Part shown: one piece after another, positions 55,289 to 64,000 of the stretch
Numbering within the stretch: position 1 is the stretch's first letter
How the letters are laid out: every line of letters begins with the position of its first letter
Source of the DNA: Pseudomonas sp. GM18
GTDB lineage: Bacteria; Pseudomonadota; Gammaproteobacteria; Pseudomonadales; Pseudomonadaceae
Length of the DNA stretch: 64,000 nt
NCBI RefSeq assembly: GCF_000282195.1
Contig: NZ_AKJT01000037.1
Span: 1 to 64,000 of the forward strand
Direction: 5' to 3'
Position numbers and translations under genes: made by a program
Notes under the pieces: generated by a model
Told to the model about the DNA's origin: nothing
The model's input: the letters and a program-made list of their open reading frames with translations, nothing else
Databases searched by the model: none

Positions 55289-58200
55289 ATGGGTGAGCAA
55301 GCTGCTGTTCGTGTGAACGGCTACGTCAATTTTATTGATTTATTTAAACTGTCTGACCTTGAGCAGGCGTTACAGGAATATAAAGGATCAGAGGATTATG
55401 ATGCCGTGTTTCGGTATTACTTCGGTTGTATCGGGCTGCTCGATTTCCCCCGGATGCTGGTGCCGCTCGGTTTACTGCGTCACGCACTGAAGTCCTTTGT
55501 CAAACCCACGCAGAGGCGTCGACGTGCGGCAGAGTCGGAGCCGTTAAACGCGCCGGATGAAGGTCACGTTCCCGGCCTGACTGAGATTCTAGACAGAGTT
55601 GAGGGGTTCCATGAGCGTCTGTCCAACAGTATCGAACAGCTGACTGTCACGCCGACTGAAGTACCGAAAAACCTGCACTTCGTCTGGCTCGGCGGCGGCA
55701 TCGGGGATATTCAGCGCGACTACATCAATGTCTGGAAGCAGGTTATGCACGGGCATGGTTACACCGTCAAACTCTGGTACGACAGCGATGCGCTACTGGC
55801 GCATGAAACCAATCGGATCATTGTCCAGGCTGCCAAGGCCGACGCTATGCACAGCGGTGGACAGCTCAGCAAGACAGCTATCGAGCTTGGCGATAAGTAC
55901 GAAGAGCGAGCCATCGTCCTCAAGCAACAAATGTTTGCGCATATCACCGACGCTGTAGAACTTGGGGTAGAAGCCGATGATGCAAGGGTTGATCTTCTCG
56001 TTCGCGGTTATGGCCAGAACGAAGCGCACTTGAAAGCCTTGAAGAAAAAAAACATTCGCAGTATCGCTGTACTGGGCGAGGGGGGCGTTGAGCTTCGCGA
56101 TCTGGCGGCGGAGCTAACGCCGCGCCGTTTACAGGCTATCTACGAACGAGAAATCAGCCTGCGTGGAAACCTTGCGGCTGCGTCCGATGTTGTGCGCGTC
56201 GAGGCCTTGATGGCTGAAGGTGGAAGTTACGCGGATGTCGACAACTTGCCACCTCTTCTGGAAAACCTCGGCGGCGTGGACATCAGCCAATTTGGCACCG
56301 ATGAGCGATTGGGGGTGCTGCAATTATTGCTTGATGAAAATCCCGAGTGGATGCCAGGCCGTCAGGCTGTACGTAGCAAGTACACCAACCAGGTTGACTA
56401 CCTCTCTTCGGAGCATCGCACGAGGCTGGAATTATTTGCCAAAAGTCGTCCAGCCTTGAGTAGTGTTTTTCGTCTGCCGACAGAACGTCTTGTCCGTCCG
56501 AACGGGATGCGGGCGGTCGTCGACCAAGGCGGATTGAGTAATGCATTTATGATGGCCCACGCCGGGTCGGAGATGCTCGATTCGGTGATCGACCGATTCA
56601 TACTTAACTATGAAGTGGTCGATGCTGTGGCTCGGCTGGCTATCGAGAGACAAGTTGCAATGACTGACGTCGATAGCATGATCGGCATTGCGACGGAGGT
56701 GATCGAGAGTAAATTTGGTCCCGTGCACGAATTGTCGGAGGAAACCAGGATCGCCCTCATCCCTCTGACTAGCGCTGCATCGTCCTATTACAGCGATGGT
56801 ATTCGCCCCCAGAGCGACGCAACGATCTACCTGACAGGGCCTGGCGCGATGCGGGAAGGTATTGCGAGTTACGCCAGGACGCACTTCACCCCTCGAGCGT
56901 TTGAAACCTGGCGGGCGGACGTCGCTATTGTCGCCAAAGCGACCGTTAACCGCGCAACCGAGGAGGAGTTGGATCACTCATGGAAAGAAAACGAGAACAA
57001 CACGGCTCAATGGTTGAAAAATGAGCAAGCGCGCTGGGAGGAGGGTCAATTCAAAACACGTTTCGCAGGCAATCTGGCGCAACTGCTAAAACATCAGACA
57101 ATTGATTTCGAAGAAGGCTGGCCGGTGGTTGAAGGGCGTTATGTCTTGTTGACTGAGCTGTTGCAACGTCTGGCCGACGAACTTGGAGAGCCCTTCCTGA
57201 CGGCAATGAACGAGCAGCACACGGGCTCGGTGACCTTTAAAAAAGCATTGCCATTGAGCTTTGATGACCGGCAATTGATCCTCGCTCAGGATATCAGGGC
57301 ATTACCACCCGCTTCACAGAGCGATTCGACGACTCGCAACTTGTCCCTTGACGAAGTGCTGATGCGAATCGCTAAAGATTCATTTCACAGCGGGCAATTG
57401 AGTCCCCGACAACGGCTGTTGCTTGGCGCACTGCTAGGGGTGCAAGCACTGGATAACCGCAACTTCGAAACTGTGAATGCCGAGTTAAGCAATCTGGCCA
57501 ACACGGTCTCCGAGCTCGGCGTGTCTGGCCGCTATGCGGTTCTGGAGCGAGAACTATTCAGGCGCAAGACACCGGCTTTCCTTGAGGGAATGGCAAACCC
57601 TCAAAATGAGGGGCCAGCGTTCTCCGAAAAAGCACTGACACTCAAGAAAAACGCGCTCGAGCAGCCGTTGACCTTGCGCCAATGGGGCCAGCAGGTCGCT
57701 CGAATCCGGCACCTGGCAAAGCTTGAACACCGTGACCGTGTTGTTGAGCGAGTGGGCATTGTTCTGGACGATATCGAGGCGTCCGCAGTGAAACTCGTTC
57801 CCCAGGATCTGTTGCTTCGCACTCCAGGCGATAGCGTAGGGGGACGATGCTACCCGCTGGCATTGGCAATGGCAGCGGCGCTGGCGGAAGGACCCCAGGC
57901 CGCCAATACGTTGCGAGAGCGATTCTACCTGGGTGTTATCGAGCCCGAGGGGCATGACTCAAGCGTATTTTTAAACGCTCTGGAAGAAATGGGAGGCCTA
58001 CAGCTCAACGAAGTAGGCATGGGGCTGGACCGCTCAAGCCTGGAGCAGGTCGTAGGGCTGCTGGCGGCCAAAACATCCGACACTACCCTGATGCTCAACT
58101 CCGATAACCACGCCATGTTGGTGGCCAAAACCTTTAAAGGTGAGCGCAGCACCTATCACTTCTATGATCCGAATTTTGCGCTGTTCGAGTTTGAGCAGCC

Positions 58201-61200
58201 GCAGCAATTTGGTAAGGCCCTGCAGCAGCTTCTCGTGGAGCACGAGATGGCCACGCATTACGCCGCGTTCGGTGAGCCGTCCCGTCCAGCTTTTGACCTG
58301 ATCGAACTGGACGGCGCGCGTTTGTCCGCTCTGGACTTGCCTTCCGGCATTCGTGTTACGGAACTGCTGCAGTCGGGCCCTTTGAAAGGAGATTCTTTGC
58401 CGCCGCCCAGACAGCGTCTGGCCAGTGCCAGGGGACAATCGCTAATGGACAATCCCCGGTTGGGCAGCAGTCTGCTTGCGCTGGACTGCAATTGGTGGAG
58501 TCAGCAGATACACCAGGCGACCACTGAACTTCAGGAAAAGAATCAGTTGCCCGCCAGGCTTGTCCCGTTGTTCGAAACATTGGAGGTCACTCCGGTCGGC
58601 GAATATCGCATGAGCCTGATCGACCCCGAGAATCCTGAACAATTAGTGCAGGTTGTCACCAGCGACCAACGCTTCCTGCGCATCAAAAGCTATCTGTCAG
58701 AACACTTTTCGACGCTGGCCACAAAGCGCCAAACACCGACAAACGAGCTGGATCCGACAGGCGCCGGTAGCGTCCATACATTGAACGCAGGCTTTACCAT
58801 CCAGGCCTTGATGCACGCCTTATGGTCTCAGGAAGGCTCTGAAAAAACACTGACGACGGCCGTCCGGTTGCACGCCTACGTCAACTACGCACAACTGGTT
58901 CATGGCAATGTGGTTGATGTTCTTGGCCTGATCAAACTCGTACGGCAGGCGTTGGCAGAAGAAAAGGTGATCGCCCAGACGTGTGCGCCGGTAGTGAGCG
59001 AAGCCTTGGGGCATGTCGCGAACGAAGGTGTAGGGGCTGTGCTGGGGCTGGCCAACGTTGGTTTCGACATCTACCAGTTGGCCACGACCGACAACGATGT
59101 GGGGCGAGCACAATACGGCACTCAATTGGCTTTCGATTCAGCCAGCTTGTTGTTGGCAGGGGCCGGGATCGGTGCCGGAATAGTCGGTGCGGGCACTGCG
59201 GCAGCGGTCCTGGGGGGAGCAGGTGTTGTTTTGGGTGGATTGGCCATCGGTGCAGCGGCGCTGGCTCAAGGGTTTGCCGTCATTGCCGAAGAGGTCAAAC
59301 AGGTCGGGTTGTTCTTTGACGAGCTGGAACGTTCGTATCGTGCAGGTGGCTATCGGTTTGATGAACCCGGCAATGCATGGATGCCGCAACCGGCGGTAGT
59401 GTTCAAGACACTGGACCTGAATGCGCAAACCCTGGCGTTCGACAGCCCCAAACTGTTCCCCTTGCGTGATCATTTCGGGGTGCCGGATTTTGATGTGGAT
59501 TACGAGCGTGCGGTTGATATTCGCCAGGAACTGAATCTGCCAGGTCGCGCCGATTTTACCCCTTCTGCCGGGCAAACAATCGTGCTGCCCTGTACGCCTG
59601 AAACGTTCTACGGCTACGAGTACAAGTGGCTGCCTTTTTCAACGCTGCGCCACTCCGTAGGGTTCGACACGGCTCGTCGGCTGGAGAAAAAGAAACCGGA
59701 TGGCAGCTATCTGTTTCTGTTTTCGTTCTATTCATTTCCCGGTGACTACATCGTCTATCGCCTAAACCCGGTCTATCGGTCAACAGTGATTAACGTGCGG
59801 CTGGACGCCGTCGATCGCACGCTGGTGGTGCCCGTGCTGCCCAAGTCGTGGCATGACAAGCTTTCCTACAAGATCGAGGGTGCCGATGCGCAGTGTTCAC
59901 TCGTACTCAATCCCGGAGTAAGCGTAGAGCTTGAGTCGCCGGGTTTGAAAACCTCGCGTTGGGTATTGCAGGCGTCTTGGGTGAGCGAAGGTGATATCAC
60001 GCTGAAGCGGAATGGCGGACTTTCGATTGGCGCAATCAACGTGGAATTCACCGGCAAGGGACGCCATGAAGTCGTGGTCAAAATTGCCAACAACCAAGTA
60101 TTCAGGGTAGAGCGCGCTAGTCGGCAATTGGTGCTTCTGGAGCAGGATGCAGCCCCAGGCATGGACGCACAGGTGTTGCAGGATCACTTCAAGGGCATGG
60201 CCAATGACCATCGTTTGGCCATGCCTTACACGCCGATTCATCAGTTTCCGATTCCTTTCGAAAATCCTGATGAGCCGAGGTTCACGAGCGCTTGGTACGA
60301 GGCCTCGGAAGACCGTTTTCTCTATATTCGTGACGACGAAGTGGGAGAGGCCGATGGTGCGCTGCTGGGCGCAGTGGTCGATGGCTATGCATACTTTTAT
60401 CACCCGCAGCATTTCATGATATGGCAAGTCGACCCAGTGACCGGTCTGCTCCATCGCCGTTATCGGTTGTTGCTCCCCGATGTCAATGCCAAAACCACCA
60501 TCACCCGCTGCAAGGTAGAGGCGTCCAAGGTCGTAACGATCGTTCAGGAGATCACCCGCAACGACCAGACGGTAGATGAGTTTGTCTACCAACTGCATGG
60601 GGAAGAACTGTTTTTGAGTTCGATGACCCGAGGCCTGGCCCCTACCCTGGAGGCGGTCGTCAGCGGGAGCGACACGCTCGCCGACTGGGCTCTGGTGTTT
60701 GGCGACCACATTGCCTTCCCCCATACGCCGGTACACGAGGGCGTCACCACTGCCAACTGGCAGCCTGCGGCTTATGTCTCGATTTGCTGGAAGGTGGATT
60801 CGAAGTGGCGCGATCTGGCTTGGGTTCGTAGCAGCGATCGTCTGATTATCCGTCCAACCCCATTGCGGCATCGGGCAAGAGGTTGGGCGGACTCCATCAA
60901 AGATCTGAAAGAGCTGACGCTTATTCCGCCAGCTAACAATGAGGCTGATGTATTTGTCATCTACGACAAGTCAGCCAAGCGTTTGACTCGGCAGCAATGG
61001 ATTAACGGGACATGGGCCATTGAACAGGCAGGGCCTGAAGGGCTGGTGAATGTGGTGGCTCTTGAGGAGGGATTTCTTGCGCTGACAGATAAAGGGCTGT
61101 TCTTCAATGTGACCGCAGAAGGCCGCCTGCAGTTGGGCGGTTTGACCGATGACTGGCTCAAGGACCGAGCGCATTGGTGGTTGGCGCTTGATGCCATAGC

Positions 61201-62383
61201 CACTCGATACCCGGTCGCGAATTTTGCCATTGTGGGATTGATCAACTTCAGCGGCGACGCCCGGTTAAGCGCCTGGTATGTGAATAATCGGCTATTGCTG
61301 ACCGATCTGGGGGGCAGAAAGGAAGTGCGTGTGCTCAGCGTTACTCCGGATGGCAAAGCCGCGTGGTTGCTTGAACTTTCAACCGGTGAACTTTACCGCC
61401 AGGCCTTTATCGATCCCGGGCAACTCGACGTTGCTTTCGGTCAAGGCTTGAAATTATTGCAGGCCAACGCGCTTCCCGCCCCGCAACGAGAATGGGCTTC
61501 ATGGCGGTTTGCCGAGGTCTTGGCAGAAGGTGCGGGACTTCGAGCGACAACCCTTGAAGGCATCGTGGTTGAACTGCGCTATCAGGAGCCGGAATTGATC
61601 ATCGGTGTTGATCGCCATTGGGTTGCCGCACAGGTCGGCACCTTGCAGGACTCGCTCAATACGCTGCTCGAAAACCGTAGGCACGCGGCCTTTCTCTCCA
61701 TAGAGGAGCCCGGCAGCTTGCAATGGTATGTGGCAGAAACCGGGCGTTTGATAAGGGTGCCGGAAGCATCGATAGCTGACGACTTCGAACTGTTAGGCAC
61801 CCAGCAGCAAACCAATGTGTTGATTCATGAAAGTAAAGACGGGCGCTTGCACACTTACCCGGCGATGGAACAGACCCGGTCGGTCAGTTACGTTCAACGG
61901 GACGCAGAAGTCATGTCGATCGAGGGGCAGATGACGATGGGTGACCTCTTGCCACTGATTCCCGACGGTGTAAATACCTTGGTCCTGCGACTGGGGCAAG
62001 GCACAGTCACTTGTCGTTTATCAAAGGCTGCCTGGTTGAGACTGGAATCGGTCATCGTCGACTGCAGACACTCTCTCGGCGGAGCTGCATTGATACCCGG
62101 CAAGTTGATCTGGGACCTGGACAGTCCCGGAAAACTTTTGTTGAGCAAGGCTGGCGAGCACTTAGTGATGATGGAACCGGACAGTGGGCACAGTCTGATC
62201 TTTCGTGAGGTGTTTGCGGTGGATCCAGCTTTGCGCGGGGAGGTGTTTCTGGTATTGAAAGGCTATCAGTCCTTTGCGGTGTCGATATTGGTGAATGCCA
62301 TAATCGCCAGAAAGGACACCACGAGTAGCTTGCTGCTCACGGATCTTTTGCCAGTTGGTAAAGTTGAAACGGTAGAAAGTTAA
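55289..62383 (+). CDS. Giant toxin: TcdA/TcdB-type glycosyltransferase, YopT-like protease, pore domain
   Basis: A 2364-residue protein without signal peptide. Residues about 125-520 form a clostridial-type glycosyltransferase: NLHFVWLGGG with Trp133 and GGSYADVDNLP with the metal-binding Asp316-x-Asp318. Residues about 850-970 look like a C58 (YopT-type) cysteine protease: GGRCYPLALAMA (Cys854), SDNHAMLVAK (His941) and FYDPNFALFEF (Asp960). Residues about 1270-1335 form a long Gly/Ala hydrophobic stretch (AGAGIGAGIVGAGTAAAVLGG) like the TcdA/TcdB pore-forming region. About 1000 beta-rich residues follow, with no CROP repeats. The combination recalls LifA/Efa1 of enteric E. coli. I start at 55,289, with AAGGAAG upstream; an ATG at 55,232 is less likely. 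No holin, chaperone or immunity gene is adjacent. Confidence 0.82.
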   Translation: MGEQAAVRVNGYVNFIDLFKLSDLEQALQEYKGSEDYDAVFRYYFGCIGLLDFPRMLVPLGLLRHALKSFVKPTQRRRRAAESEPLNAPDEGHVPGLTEILDRVEGFHERLSNSIEQLTVTPTEVPKNLHFVWLGGGIGDIQRDYINVWKQVMHGHGYTVKLWYDSDALLAHETNRIIVQAAKADAMHSGGQLSKTAIELGDKYEERAIVLKQQMFAHITDAVELGVEADDARVDLLVRGYGQNEAHLKALKKKNIRSIAVLGEGGVELRDLAAELTPRRLQAIYEREISLRGNLAAASDVVRVEALMAEGGSYADVDNLPPLLENLGGVDISQFGTDERLGVLQLLLDENPEWMPGRQAVRSKYTNQVDYLSSEHRTRLELFAKSRPALSSVFRLPTERLVRPNGMRAVVDQGGLSNAFMMAHAGSEMLDSVIDRFILNYEVVDAVARLAIERQVAMTDVDSMIGIATEVIESKFGPVHELSEETRIALIPLTSAASSYYSDGIRPQSDATIYLTGPGAMREGIASYARTHFTPRAFETWRADVAIVAKATVNRATEEELDHSWKENENNTAQWLKNEQARWEEGQFKTRFAGNLAQLLKHQTIDFEEGWPVVEGRYVLLTELLQRLADELGEPFLTAMNEQHTGSVTFKKALPLSFDDRQLILAQDIRALPPASQSDSTTRNLSLDEVLMRIAKDSFHSGQLSPRQRLLLGALLGVQALDNRNFETVNAELSNLANTVSELGVSGRYAVLERELFRRKTPAFLEGMANPQNEGPAFSEKALTLKKNALEQPLTLRQWGQQVARIRHLAKLEHRDRVVERVGIVLDDIEASAVKLVPQDLLLRTPGDSVGGRCYPLALAMAAALAEGPQAANTLRERFYLGVIEPEGHDSSVFLNALEEMGGLQLNEVGMGLDRSSLEQVVGLLAAKTSDTTLMLNSDNHAMLVAKTFKGERSTYHFYDPNFALFEFEQPQQFGKALQQLLVEHEMATHYAAFGEPSRPAFDLIELDGARLSALDLPSGIRVTELLQSGPLKGDSLPPPRQRLASARGQSLMDNPRLGSSLLALDCNWWSQQIHQATTELQEKNQLPARLVPLFETLEVTPVGEYRMSLIDPENPEQLVQVVTSDQRFLRIKSYLSEHFSTLATKRQTPTNELDPTGAGSVHTLNAGFTIQALMHALWSQEGSEKTLTTAVRLHAYVNYAQLVHGNVVDVLGLIKLVRQALAEEKVIAQTCAPVVSEALGHVANEGVGAVLGLANVGFDIYQLATTDNDVGRAQYGTQLAFDSASLLLAGAGIGAGIVGAGTAAAVLGGAGVVLGGLAIGAAALAQGFAVIAEEVKQVGLFFDELERSYRAGGYRFDEPGNAWMPQPAVVFKTLDLNAQTLAFDSPKLFPLRDHFGVPDFDVDYERAVDIRQELNLPGRADFTPSAGQTIVLPCTPETFYGYEYKWLPFSTLRHSVGFDTARRLEKKKPDGSYLFLFSFYSFPGDYIVYRLNPVYRSTVINVRLDAVDRTLVVPVLPKSWHDKLSYKIEGADAQCSLVLNPGVSVELESPGLKTSRWVLQASWVSEGDITLKRNGGLSIGAINVEFTGKGRHEVVVKIANNQVFRVERASRQLVLLEQDAAPGMDAQVLQDHFKGMANDHRLAMPYTPIHQFPIPFENPDEPRFTSAWYEASEDRFLYIRDDEVGEADGALLGAVVDGYAYFYHPQHFMIWQVDPVTGLLHRRYRLLLPDVNAKTTITRCKVEASKVVTIVQEITRNDQTVDEFVYQLHGEELFLSSMTRGLAPTLEAVVSGSDTLADWALVFGDHIAFPHTPVHEGVTTANWQPAAYVSICWKVDSKWRDLAWVRSSDRLIIRPTPLRHRARGWADSIKDLKELTLIPPANNEADVFVIYDKSAKRLTRQQWINGTWAIEQAGPEGLVNVVALEEGFLALTDKGLFFNVTAEGRLQLGGLTDDWLKDRAHWWLALDAIATRYPVANFAIVGLINFSGDARLSAWYVNNRLLLTDLGGRKEVRVLSVTPDGKAAWLLELSTGELYRQAFIDPGQLDVAFGQGLKLLQANALPAPQREWASWRFAEVLAEGAGLRATTLEGIVVELRYQEPELIIGVDRHWVAAQVGTLQDSLNTLLENRRHAAFLSIEEPGSLQWYVAETGRLIRVPEASIADDFELLGTQQQTNVLIHESKDGRLHTYPAMEQTRSVSYVQRDAEVMSIEGQMTMGDLLPLIPDGVNTLVLRLGQGTVTCRLSKAAWLRLESVIVDCRHSLGGAALIPGKLIWDLDSPGKLLLSKAGEHLVMMEPDSGHSLIFREVFAVDPALRGEVFLVLKGYQSFAVSILVNAIIARKDTTSSLLLTDLLPVGKVETVES

Positions 62384-62397
62384 GTTCGGACAGTCAC

Positions 62398-62425
62398 CCA
62401 CACATTGGGCCTGTCCAATGTGTGG
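62398..62425. terminator. Hairpin between toxin and marC-like gene
   Basis: CCACACATTGG, loop GCCTGT, CCAATGTGTGG: a perfect 11-bp stem 15 bases after the toxin stop and 18 before the end of the convergent MarC-family gene. It can serve both transcripts, though neither side has a strong T run. Confidence 0.6.
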
Positions 62426-62442
62426 AATTCCCAGCATGGGTA

Positions 62443-63039
62443 TCAGGGAACCAGGTACCCTTTAACCCCGGTAAAAATAATCTGTGCCGCCAGCGCGCAC
62501 ACAAACAATCCCATCAACCGGCTGACAATCTGCAACCCCTGGTCGCCAAGAATCCGCTCGATGCGGTTAGACAGATACAGCACCACGCCAACGGTGAAAC
62601 TGGCCAGGGCAATACTGAGAATGGCCGTGAGTTTGTCGTCCCAATGCGGCTGGCTCACGCCCATCACCAGCAAGGCGCCGATAGTGCCGGGGCCGACCGT
62701 CAGGGGGATGGTCAGTGGGACGATGGTCACGTCCTGCTGCACGTTGTCGGTCTGTACCGCCGACTTGCCCTGCGCCATGCCCAGCGCCGAGATGAACAGC
62801 ACGCTGCCGGCACCGATGCGGAAAGCGTCCACGGTGATGCCGAAGACACTGAAAATCACTCGCCCGAACAGGTACAGCAAGACGCTAGACACCAGCGTGG
62901 CGGTTGCCACTTTCCAGGCCAGGCGGCGCTGCTCCTTGCGTGAATAACCGCGGGTCAGGCTGATGAAGCAGGACAGCACGAAGAACGGGCTGTAGAGCAC
63001 CAGCATCTTCAGGTAAACGCTGAACAACACGTGGAGCAT
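62443..63039 (-). CDS. MarC family membrane protein
   Basis: A 198-residue inner-membrane protein with six hydrophobic helices. IPLTIPLTVGPGTIGALLVMG in the middle and the mirrored N-terminal SPFFVLSCFISLT are MarC/YhgN hallmarks. The family was once linked to antibiotic resistance without confirmation; its transport role is unknown. Convergent with the toxin gene and on the same strand as the downstream kinase. Confidence 0.9.
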   Translation of the reverse strand: MLHVLFSVYLKMLVLYSPFFVLSCFISLTRGYSRKEQRRLAWKVATATLVSSVLLYLFGRVIFSVFGITVDAFRIGAGSVLFISALGMAQGKSAVQTDNVQQDVTIVPLTIPLTVGPGTIGALLVMGVSQPHWDDKLTAILSIALASFTVGVVLYLSNRIERILGDQGLQIVSRLMGLFVCALAAQIIFTGVKGYLVP

Positions 63040-63103
63040 GGTGCAAGCTCACTGGCGAGGGAGGTCGAGGGGGAGTCTATCAGGCGCTGTGAGGTCTGTC
63101 GGC

Positions 63104-64000
63104 TCAGGAAGTCTGAACTGCTGACCGGTTCTGTTGATCACGTTGGGCAACCCAATGTTCGATCAAATCGCGCAACTGCGACAGCTCGACCGGTTTGGCC
63201 ATGTGCCCGTCCATGCCGGCCTGGCGCGCACGCTCTTTGTGCTCGGCAAGGATGTGTGCTGTCAATGCCACCACGGGCGTGCGAGTTCGCTGGTTGCCGA
63301 CTTCCCAGGCACGTAACTGCTGAGTGGCAGAGAAACCATCGAGGATCGGCATTTCACAGTCCATCAGGACCAGGTCATAACGCTGGGCTTTCATTGCCTG
63401 CAAGGCTTCTTCGCCATTGCTGGCAGTGTCCGGTTGCAGGTTGAGCTTGCCGAGCATGCCGCGAATAACCTTGGTCGAGATGTTGTTATCTTCGGCCACC
63501 AGGATGCGGAAATCACTTGGGACCTTGACCGGAAGCGTCGGGCCGGTGGGCAGGTGCTGCGAGATGGTCGGGCCGTTGTTGCGCTGGTTCAGTTCGTCCG
63601 CCAGGGTGGTCTTGAGGGTGTAGCCGGCCACTGGCTTGGCGAGGATGCGCTTGATCCCGGAGTTGCGCGCGATGATCTTGCTTGGCGCGTTGCTGATGCC
63701 CGTGAGCATGATCAGCAGAATATCGTGGTTCAGGCTCGGGTCTTCCTTGATCTTGGCGGCCAGTTGCATGCCGGTCATGCCGGGCATGTTCTGGTCCAGC
63801 AGGACCACGTCGAAATAATCGCGCAGGTGGGCCTTGGTGCGCAGCAGCGCCAGGGCCTCCTTGCCGGACGGCACGGCGCTGACGTTCAGGCCCCAGGCGC
63901 TGCACTGCTGCACCAGCACCTTGCGACAGGTGTCGTTGTCGTCCACGACCAGTACGCGTGCGCCTTGCAACGGGCTGTCCAGGTCCGAGGTCGGATGTTC
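63104..64000 (-). CDS. retS: Hybrid sensor kinase, two C-terminal receiver domains (probably RetS), partial
   Basis: The frame runs off the right edge, so the N-terminal sensor and kinase are outside the window. Two receiver domains are visible. The first has VLVVDDNDTCRK, the phospho-Asp in VVLLDQNMPGMTG, and ILAKPV. The second has ILVAEDNNISTKV, the phospho-Asp in LVLMDCEMPILDG, and HMAKPV. No HPt domain follows. A kinase with two C-terminal receivers near the urt/ure genes matches RetS, the orphan kinase that inhibits GacS in P. aeruginosa (PA4856, next to PA4858-PA4868 from memory). The name rests on that architecture and neighbourhood; the family call is firm. Confidence 0.65.
   Translation of the reverse strand, partial: EHPTSDLDSPLQGARVLVVDDNDTCRKVLVQQCSAWGLNVSAVPSGKEALALLRTKAHLRDYFDVVLLDQNMPGMTGMQLAAKIKEDPSLNHDILLIMLTGISNAPSKIIARNSGIKRILAKPVAGYTLKTTLADELNQRNNGPTISQHLPTGPTLPVKVPSDFRILVAEDNNISTKVIRGMLGKLNLQPDTASNGEEALQAMKAQRYDLVLMDCEMPILDGFSATQQLRAWEVGNQRTRTPVVALTAHILAEHKERARQAGMDGHMAKPVELSQLRDLIEHWVAQRDQQNRSAVQTS

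Noticed and set aside
55289..62383. CROP-type binding repeats or a C80 autoprotease in the giant toxin
   Set aside because: The C-terminal region shows no short aromatic repeats, and the protease-like residues fit C58 better than C80.

Overview
The window looks like chromosomal DNA of a fluorescent Pseudomonas (P. fluorescens group). The reasons are high-GC coding sequence, Pseudomonas-type REP palindromes between genes, an oxygen-dependent cobalamin gene set (CobG) combined with CbiD, and a urt/ure block arranged as in pseudomonads. The species call is inference from these families; no database was searched.

Layout. 1-14,500: the edge of a secreted repeat protein, an AsmA-family protein, a LysR regulator, an azoreductase plus SMR pump pair, a cytoplasmic-type lipase, an EamA permease divergent from an AraC regulator, a PsiF-like protein, an AI-2E-family permease, a YegD-type Hsp70 divergent from cbpA-cbpM, a SET-like putative effector, and a decayed sensor-kinase gene. 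14,748-20,036: a 1762-residue LRR/NEL ubiquitin-ligase toxin. 20,114-30,161: one minus-strand urea block, urtABCDE-ureD-ureA-GNAT-GNAT-ureB-ureC, coupling urea import to hydrolysis. 30,454-38,522: two tandem giant genes built from about twelve copies of a DUF4329-like module; both proteins end in RDEL. 38,555-54,619: an iron-chelate-type ABC transporter, a PepSY membrane protein, an OprC-like TonB receptor and three small periplasmic copper proteins, then cobK-cbiD-cobL divergent from cobGHIJ. 55,289-62,383: a 2364-residue toxin with a TcdA/TcdB-type glycosyltransferase, a YopT-like (C58) protease triad and a hydrophobic pore-forming segment. 62,443-64,000: a MarC-family protein and the C-terminal receiver domains of a hybrid kinase, probably RetS.

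The striking theme is that housekeeping metabolism (urea, copper, B12) alternates with five large genes that look aimed at eukaryotic cells: SET-like, NEL ligase, two RDEL-tailed DUF4329 arrays, and an LCT/C58 toxin. None has an adjacent secretion system or immunity gene that I can see, so delivery is open. The RDEL-tailed pair is the best candidate for something undescribed. The non-coding features include three copies of a 107-124 bp palindromic element (two of them inside the urea block) and a 52-bp remnant that looks like two IS3-type ends with a 3-bp target duplication.
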